Origin: Myrmaecium sp. VS I D KN 1
Taxonomy: Eukaryota; Ascomycota; Dothideomycetes; Valsariales; Valsariaceae
Assembly (NCBI GenBank): GCA_019775845.1
Contig: JADQAV010000010.1
Coordinates: 406,871 to 470,870 of the forward strand
Direction of reading: 5' to 3'
Length of the DNA stretch: 64,000 nucleotides
This document shows positions 57,211 to 64,000 of the stretch, piece by piece. The position numbers and the translations under genes are program-made. How positions within the stretch are numbered: the first letter of the stretch is position 1; the number at the start of each line of letters is the position of its first letter. The notes under the pieces were generated by a model. It was not told the DNA's origin, searched no databases, and saw only the letters and a program-made list of their open reading frames with translations.

Positions 57211-58177
57211 AAAGAGAGAGTTTTGTGAGAATAGAGAGGAAATATAGCGGGATTCCTAGCCACTTCCCTTGGTCACAACGCTGAAAGCCACCAAAATTAC
57301 CCCCTTCCGCACTCCCCCTGGTTATGTACAAATCCACCTCTGTGCAAATATAGTCTCTTTTCCCTCTTCCGCCATTGCCCCCTCCTCTTTCTTCTCCTTC
57401 TCTCCTTCTCCGTCTTCCAGAAGACCAGTCGTTGACAATGATGCTTGCACGTCGAAACGCGAACCCCCACCCCCGCCCTTCCCCGCTTTGAAAGTGCGTC
57501 TCGGCGCTCTGATGCATCGCGATCACCCCTCGCCCATCATGTGTCCGGGACCCGCGCCCGCAGCGGGCCGATGGCGTTCCGTGGGCCGTCTGAACGGGGA
57601 AAAAAAGGAGAACAACGCTTACGTTCGGATATTGAGCGTCCATGTTCCCCATCCCCCTTTATATTCCATTTTCTTTTCATCTGTTTGGGAAAGGATGGAG
57701 TTCTCTCGCGCCCGGGCGCGAACGTTCGTTCTCCGCCTTGACGCGCTTGTTTTATCCATTCCTCCGCTTCCCACCGTGAGTGGTACGCATGCCTCATCCG
57801 TTACGGGCTCGCCTCGCCACCAGACCACCCACTCAGGTAAATGATTCACAAGCCGGAAGCGAAGGAGGAAGGGAAGGAACACCGGGACGTCAGAACAAAA
57901 CATAACCACCAAGAACGGAGTAAAGCGGAGTGAGGATGGAAGAAAAGAAAAAGAAAACATTCTTGACATTTTAAGCTCTTTCACGATCTGCCGTGCTCCT
58001 AGGAAACCATGAAAAAAGGGAAAAAGAAAAAGAAAAATACAGCAACAATTCCCACATCACGGTGACTTCCCCACAAACACCTCCCCAGTCTTCACATTCA
58101 GCCCTGCATTTAGAGAAGACACAGCCAGGATACATCCACGCCATCTCCTCCCCCTTATACACCCTTCCCAACCTCGC
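57211..58177. other. Convergent intergenic region
   Basis: About 1 kb of 3' flanks of ATP4 and alanyl-tRNA synthetase. CT-rich at 57350-57420 and AG-rich near 57930-58040. No gene recognised. Confidence 0.55.
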
Positions 58178-61100
58178 TCACAACGTAAACTTCTCAAGGT
58201 ACTTGGTCGCCTCGTCAAGAGCGCGGTCGAGCTGATCGGCGCGGGTGCCCTGGCCGATGCTGGTAGCACCCTTGCCGCCGGCCTTGCCGCCGACGACGTC
58301 GCAGACGCCCTTGGCCCAGTCGGAGGCCGAAGCGCCCTTGGTGGCATAAGGCTGGGGGTTCGTTAGCACGAGAAAGAAAGGGGAGGGGGGATGGAATCAG
58401 ACAAACGTACCTCACCGACGTGGCAGCCATGCACGACCTTGCCCTCGACCGGGTCGGCGGCGAAGAGGTAGACGGTCTTGTCCTTGTGCTTGGAGCTGAC
58501 GACCTTGATGGCCTCGCTGATGGCCTTGTTGACGGTGGGGGAGTAGGGGACCTGGGCGACGAGGTGGGTGCGGTCGGCGTGGGCGGGCGCGGCGAAGAAG
58601 CCCGTCACCGTTTCGAGCACGCGCTTGTTCTCCTCCTTGGCCGCCTTCTTCTGGTGGTCGGTGATGGCCTTGCTGATGGCCGCGAAGCGGTCGCGCAGCT
58701 GCGACTTGGTCACGGCCGAGATGGCCAGCTGGTTCAGCTGGACCTGGGTCTCCTTGGCCAGCTTCTCCTTCTCGGGTCCGAAGGGCAGCTTCTCCAGCTG
58801 GTCGATCCGCTCGCCGAACGCGCGGGCGACGCGCTGCACCTCGTACGCGTCCTGGCCGGTGACGGCGATGATGCGGCGGATGCCCTTGGCGATGCCGGAC
58901 TCCTCGATGATGATCAGCTCCTTGATCTCGCCCGTGTTGGCCACGTGCGTGCCGCCGCAGAACTCGACCGAGACCTTCTCCCACTCTTCCTTCTTGACGT
59001 CGGCCAGGAGGTCCTCGACGGGGACGCCGATGGAGACGACGCGGACGGGGTCCGGGTAGGTCTCGCCGAAGACGGCGCGCACGCCGCGGATCTCGCGCGC
59101 GGTGGCGAGAGGCACGTCCTTCGCGTAGACCTCGCAGTTCTGGCGGATGTACTTGGTGGAAATCTCCTCGACCTTCTTGAGGTCCTCGTCCGAGATGGCG
59201 GACTTGTGAGAGAAGTCGAACCGGAGCTTCTCGGGGGCAACGAGGGAGCCCTTCTGGTCGATCTCGTTGCCAAGGACTTCGCGGAGAGCGTAATTCAGGA
59301 CGTGTGTGCCGGTGTGGTTGTTGCGGATGGGGTGGCGGCGGAGCTCGTCGTACTCGGCGATCACCTCGTCACCGACGGAAAGGTTGCCATAATTCATGGA
59401 GCCGGTGTGGAGCACGTAGCCAGCATAGACCTGGACATTCTGAACGTCGAACTCGGCGACGCCATCGATGACCATCTTGCCCGTGTCGTACTCCTGACCA
59501 CCCTGCTCGGCATAGAAGTTGGTCCGGTCCAGGAGGATACCGAATTGCTCGCCCTCAGGGACCTCGGAAGTGCTCTTGAGGAACTTCTTCGCGTGGTAGA
59601 TGGCCTTGACCTGCGCAGTGATGTTGTCCCGGCCGAACTTGGCAGAATCGTCAGTCTTGGGGACGTCGTTCATCTTCTCCAACGCGCCGAGGTCGTGGAC
59701 GTCCAGCTTGACGAGGAGAGCGCCAGCCTTCTTCTCGCCCTTGCTGGCCTCCTTGGCCTTGGCCTGGGCCTCCTCAACCTCCTGGTCGTTGATCGACAGA
59801 CCGCGCTCCTCCGCCATGAGCTTGGTCAAATCCACCGGGAAACCGTAGGTGTCGTACAATCTCCAGACATCGGCACCAGAAAGGTATTTGCGGTCATGGA
59901 CCTTGCAGTCCTGCGCGTATCGCTCGAACATGGTCTCGCCACGGTCGAGCGTCTTGGCGAACGAGACCTCCTCCTCGTCCAGGATCTCCTTGACATCCTG
60001 CTCCTTCTTCCTGATCTCGGGGAACATGTCGCCCATCTGCTCGACGAGAGTGGGCACGATCTTGGAGAAGAACGAGCCGATCTCGGTGTTGAAGTACTTG
60101 CGGGCGTAGCGGGCGCCTCTTCTCAGCACTCGGCGCACAACGTAGCCGCGGCCAACGTTGTTAGGCACACCGCCGTCCGCGATGGCGAAGGTGAGCATGC
60201 GAACGTGATCGGCGATGACGCGGTAAGCGGTGTCGATGCCATCCGGGTCCTCGGCGCCGAACTTGCCCCTGTACTCGCGAGCGCCGGTGACCTCCTGGAT
60301 GCGCTGGAACAGCGGGGTGAAGACGTCGGTATCGTAGTTGGACGGCTTGTCCTGAAGGATGGAGACCAGACGCTCAAAGCCCATGCCGGTATCGATGTGC
60401 TTGTTCGGCAGCGGCCGCAAGCTCTTGTCCTGCTCACGGTTGTACTGCATGAAGACGTTGTTCCAGATCTCGAGCACGTTCGGGTCGTCCTGGTTGACGA
60501 GATGGGCGGCATTTCGGCCGCCTATCCGGTCGTAGTGAACCTCGCTGCAAGGGCCGCAGGGGCCCTGGTCGCCCATCTCCCAGAAGTTGTCTTTCATGTT
60601 TCCGGGCAGGATGTGGTCCTCAGGCACGCCGACGGCCTTCCACAGTTCCTTGGCCTCCAGATCGGCCTCCAGATCCTGGGTGCCCTCGAAGTAGGTGACG
60701 TACAGACGGTCCGGCTGGAGGCCGTAGACCTTGGTCAGCAGCTCCCAGCTGTACTGGATGGCCTCCTTCTTGAAGTAGTCGCCGAAACTCCAGTTGCCGA
60801 GCATCTCGAAGAAGGTGTGGTGGTAGGAGTCCTTGCCGACGTCGTCCAGGTCGTTGTGCTTGCCGCCGGCGCGGATGCATTTTTGCGAGTTGACGGCGCG
60901 CTTGAGCTGGGCGAAGTCGGACTGGGGGTCGACGGTGCCGAGGAAGATGCTCTTGTACTGGTTCATGCCGGCATTGGTGAAGAGCAGGGTGGGATCGGAG
61001 AGCGGGACGACGGAGGAGGAGGGCACTGCGGGCACGCATGGTCAGAAGGACGTTCGACATGTGGCAAGGATGTGTGAATGTGGGTGTAGAGATGAGCGCG

Positions 61101-61200
61101 GAGACGGACCAAAGGTGTGGCCATTCTTCTTGAAGTAGTCGAGGTAGGTGTCGCGGACGCGGGTGGCGCTCCACTCGTGCTGGTGAGCGAGGGCGGTCAT
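58178..61200 (-). CDS. ala1: Alanyl-tRNA synthetase
   Basis: 959 residues, the expected length, from exons 61200-61110, 61025-58411 and 58351-58178 (introns 84 and 59 nt). Splicing restores [19 protein letters not shown] and [16 protein letters not shown]. The class II catalytic domain (1-260) includes [20 protein letters not shown] and the motif 2/3 residues around [11 protein letters not shown]. The tRNA-recognition domain (to about 460) and the editing domain follow, with zinc ligands HTGTH and FCGGTH intact, so Ser/Gly mischarging should be corrected. The C-Ala region ends the protein. The enzyme charges tRNA-Ala. In yeast one gene serves cytosol and mitochondria through an upstream non-AUG start; the frame here stays open far upstream of the ATG (see findings). 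It diverges from an unidentified gene. Confidence 0.96.
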
Positions 61201-61901
61201 GGTGCGCCGGTGCAGATAAATTTGCCCTGGGCCTGGGGGGAAGAGGAGCCGGCGGAAGAGGGAAGCGGGGAGGAAGCGATGGGCGGGCGTGGTGGGCGAG
61301 AGGGGCCGGCGGCGGGCAAGGGCACAGGCGGTGATGCAGAAAGCAGAAAGGCGGAGGCGGAGGAGGGCGGAGGGCGGAGACAGACGCAAACGCAGACGTG
61401 AATTGCGGTGGAGGAAGATTCGGGTGGAAGATTCGAGTGGGAGCGCGCCGGTGGACGAAAGTTGGTGGGGGGGGTTCGCGCCCGCCCGCCGACATGAGTC
61501 AAGCAAGTCAGCCCCAGAACCTCCCCCATCTTTACCTTCAGCATCACTACCACGAGATCTATATCGCCCGCCCACACGACTCGTTCCATCCCCTCCAATC
61601 CCACTCACTCACTCATACTCGAGCAAACCGGACCCAATCGCTTCTACATCGCCTCCCACGCGTAGCCCAAAGGCTCAATCAACCAATCCGACACGATCCA
61701 TCGCCTACGCACTCGCTCACGCATCCGGCCAGCCAGCCAATCCGATCCGAGGAAACAGAATCGACGGGACACCAAAAGAACAAGCATACAAAGTTATAAA
61801 GCCAAACAGCGACGTACAAAACGCCAGTTGTCTGACAACACCATCACAACCTGGACAGATCTTGAGAAGGGAGGGTGAAAGGAAGAAGGAATGGGGAAGC
61901 G
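61201..61901. promoter_or_regulatory. Divergent intergenic region, ala1 / unidentified gene
   Basis: About 700 bp. On the minus strand the ala1 frame is open to at least 61,608 and encodes an Arg/Leu/Ser/Pro-rich, acid-free stretch next to the ATG (61201-61404), a candidate mitochondrial presequence. A CT-rich (minus-strand) region also suits a promoter or 5' leader. Confidence 0.45.
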
Positions 61902-62874
61902 ATGACAACGACGACGATGATGATGATGGAACCGGCTACTCGCACGGAGCTGTCTGCTACCACCTCGTCACCAGCACCACCACCCCCAGTAACCGGCGGC
62001 ACTCCCCACGGCATCAAGCGACGCGCGAGCCAACACCCGGAGACCACCCAGCGATTGGCGAAGCGCTTCAATCTGCTGAATCTAGGTACGTTCTACCCTT
62101 TTCCTCGAGTTCAGATATACATATGATCCAGATACTAATACAAGCAACCCGGCTATTACAGACAACCAACAACAAGCCAACAACCTCTCCACCCCCCTCT
62201 CCAACAAACCCAATGGCCTCCCACCCAGCAGCACCCCCGCAAACTCCTCCTCCACCACCACCGCCAAACCAGATATAATGCAACTCGAAGACCGCCCGGA
62301 CAAAATCTACATCCTCGACCTCGACGCCGAACTCGCCGACACCGAGTCCCCCTCATCCTCCACCAACCCCACCAATCCCACAACCACCAGCACCCCCGCA
62401 ACCCCCATCTTCCTCCCAGACATCGAAGCCCACCTCGCCCGTCTGCCCCCTCACATCCTCCGCGCCCCAGACCCGTCCGCCTCCTCGCCCCCAAGCGCCG
62501 CTTCCCTCCAACCCACCCCGCAAAACCAACTCGTCCTCTACCGCCTCCCTCCCAGCCTGACCGTCCCGGACGCCAGCCGGGATCGCGTCCGCCAAGCCAT
62601 CCTCGAAGCCCGCGCCCGCGTGCGCGACCGGCAGGCCCTGCGACCCGGCGAGTTCGGCGGCGGCGGCGTGGGGGTGTCGTCCGCGGATGCGGGGTCCGGC
62701 GCTGTGCCGTCGATGTCGACGCCGACGCCGATCCCGACGCCGACGATGGAAGGGGGGCAACGGCAGCTAGGGGAGATTGGCGTGGTGCTGCCGGAGGTGG
62801 ATATGCTACCTGACGAGGTTGGAGAACCTCCGGATTTGGATCCGGATGCGATGGAGGTGGAGGAGGAGTTGTGA
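61902..62874 (+). CDS. Unidentified acidic-tailed protein
   Basis: 298 residues from exons 61902-62085 and 62162-62874; the 76-nt intron has a GTACGT donor, a TACTAAT branch sequence at 62133-62139 and a TTACAG acceptor, joining RFNLLNL to DNQQQANNL in phase 1. The N-terminus is Thr/Met/Pro-rich with a basic patch (GIKRRASQHPETTQRLAKRF). A probably ordered core, RPDKIYILDLDAELADTE with later IEAHLARLPPHIL and RVRQAILEARARVRDRQALR, forms helices. The C-terminus is acidic (DPDAMEVEEEL). No family recognised, though the core looks conserved in character. An ATG at 61891 is out of frame. Confidence 0.65.
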
Positions 62875-63567
62875 GCGGGAAGGAAAGAGGGGGAAGTACT
62901 GAGGGTTTGCTTGGTTTTCGCTTCGTTCATCTCGGGTTCTCTTTGCGTGGCGTTGCCTGGGAGAGAATGCGTCGTTGGCTGCTTTGAGCAGCTTGCTCCT
63001 TTCCTTTTTATCATATTTTTCCCGTATTTATTCTCGGTTAGTGCTTTCGCGATGGAGCAGGAGGCGTTTTTGTTTCTTTTCCTCCTTTTTTCCGTCTTCG
63101 GAGAAACCAGCGGGCGTTTTCCTGCTCGGTTTTGCCATCCACGATGGCAACATCAAAGGGCTATGGTCCTGGTGGAGAGGGTAGTAGAAAGTACGTCGAA
63201 GCATATGATGACTAAATGAATAAGCCATGATTTCTCTGATAAACCTCCGGTGTCGATGCACATGTGATCGATGTGAATTGTAGGCATTGTTTGTGTTTGT
63301 ATAGAGTACAGGGGTGAAGATGGGGTGGGGGTGGGTATCTCTTTCTTGGTGGTGATGTGGGAGGAAAAGGATCGGGGAAAAGATGGAAGAAGGGAGATGG
63401 AGAGAAAGAGAGAAGAGAAAGAAGACAACGAACATCGAGAAGGAGAGCAAGAGGTACGCAAAAGGAGGATTCCACCCTCGAATAAAGCCAAAAATAAAAG
63501 AGAGAAGAAGAGAAACAAGAAACTCGCCCAGCAAGTCATCACGCGATCCGTCCGAGCCCACGCTCCG
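62875..63567. other. Convergent intergenic region
   Basis: 3' flanks of the unidentified gene and of the proline-rich gene; T-rich near 63060-63100 and AG-rich near 63360-63530. No gene seen. Confidence 0.55.
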
Positions 63568-64000
63568 TCAATTCCGCCGTCCCAGGATGCGGGTAACGCG
63601 CAGGCCGTCAAAGAGAGCGGTGCGGGAGGGCGGGGGACGGGCGGGCAAGGGCATCTCGCCCTGATTCTGCTCGACATCCACGTTCGGCCGGCCAGCGGGC
63701 GGGGGCGGGGGCGGGGGCGCGGCGGTGTACCCCGTCGTCGGTGGCGGAGGGACACCCGATGGGACCTGCTCGACATGCTGGGAGGGTGCCATCTTGGAGG
63801 CGCCGGGTGGAGGGGGGTAGTATTGCGGCGGGGCGTCGTTGGAGTAGACTGGTGTGGAGGGTTAGCGGGGGAGAGTGAAGGTAGGGGGTAGGTATGGGGA
63901 TCGGGCCGCACCTGGTGGCGGGTCGCTTGTCTGGTGGTTGTTCATCTCGTAGAAGGTGAAGTGGTTCTGGGGCGCGGCGCGGTTCGGGTTGCGATAGGCG
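63568..64000 (-). CDS. Proline-rich protein, C-terminal part (cut by window edge)
   Basis: Two exons are visible, from the window edge to 63912 and 63848-63568, separated by a 63-nt intron with a GCTAACCC branch, joining TSDPPP to VYSNDAPPQYY. The visible 122 residues read HFTFYEMNNHQTSDPPP, a PPQYYPPPP segment, a GVPPPPTTGYTAAPPPPPPP segment, and the C-terminus GLRVTRILGRRN. Short PPxY-like motifs (DPPPVY, PPQYY) could be WW-domain ligands, as in arrestin- or Rcr-like adaptors of ubiquitin ligases, but the N-terminal part that would decide the family lies outside the window. Confidence 0.6.

Noticed and set aside
58420-61077. Plus-strand open frame of 885 codons opposite alanyl-tRNA synthetase
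   Set aside because: It mirrors the AlaRS exon exactly and arises from the strong GC third-position bias; the translation is repetitive Leu/Val/Asp/Gly with no domain.
1-64000. Search for mobile elements, virus-like elements, CRISPR arrays and rRNA
   Set aside because: No reverse transcriptase, integrase, capsid or transposase motifs, no long terminal or inverted repeats, no spaced direct repeats and no rRNA-like blocks were recognised by eye.

Overview
The window is nuclear DNA of a filamentous ascomycete. Protein-coding genes are short-spaced and most are interrupted by introns of about 50-120 nt. The introns have GTAAGT/GTATGT-like donors, a CTAAC/CTGAC-type branch site and an NCAG/NTAG acceptor. 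Codon third positions are GC-rich. The LMBD1-type protein, CFT1 and the NAK1-type kinase look most like Eurotiomycetes (Eurotiales-like). This placement comes from recalled family resemblance, not from a search. No virus-like or transposon coding sequence, CRISPR array, rRNA or convincing tRNA was seen.

Layout. 0-10.6 kb is housekeeping: CFT1 (cut by the left edge) diverges from an LMBD1 family membrane protein, VTA1 (ESCRT-III disassembly) diverges from an HDEL-tailed protein disulfide isomerase, and a DapA/HOGA-type aldolase follows. 10.9-15.5 kb is a gene graveyard: a possible Zn2Cys6 regulator remnant, an unidentified decayed gene and a clear tyrosinase pseudogene. 16.4-24.7 kb holds a ChaC-type gamma-glutamylcyclotransferase with a 5-nt exon, a dynamin-family GTPase with a possible C-terminal extension, and a secreted L-amino-acid-oxidase-like flavoprotein. 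25.7-33.6 kb holds a mitochondrial PPR-type protein, a vacuolar zinc transporter (ZRC1/COT1 type) and a DUF202 membrane protein. 34.4-42.8 kb holds a germinal-centre kinase (NAK1/KIC1/POD-6 type), two small proteins, RRN3 and cyclophilin H. 45.2-54 kb holds a membrane-anchored RING-H2 protein, a ZIP zinc transporter and a fungal-specific transcription-factor-like protein. 54-64 kb is housekeeping again: NOC4 diverging from ATP4, alanyl-tRNA synthetase diverging from an unidentified protein, and a proline-rich protein cut by the right edge.

Themes. Two genes serve ribosome production (RRN3 for Pol I initiation, NOC4 for the 40S subunit). Two move zinc (ZRC1-like into the vacuole, ZIP-like into the cytosol). 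Several are mitochondrial or probably so (ATP4, the PPR protein, possibly an AlaRS isoform). They are neighbours rather than an operon. I found no clearly new multi-gene system. The most unusual observations are two micro-exons (5 and 8 nt) that are needed to restore strongly conserved motifs, an acidic-free arginine-rich in-frame extension upstream of the AlaRS ATG, the decayed tyrosinase locus, and repeated DWTFP/DFTFP motifs in the kinase. All exon boundaries were derived by hand from splice signals plus reading frame and family similarity.
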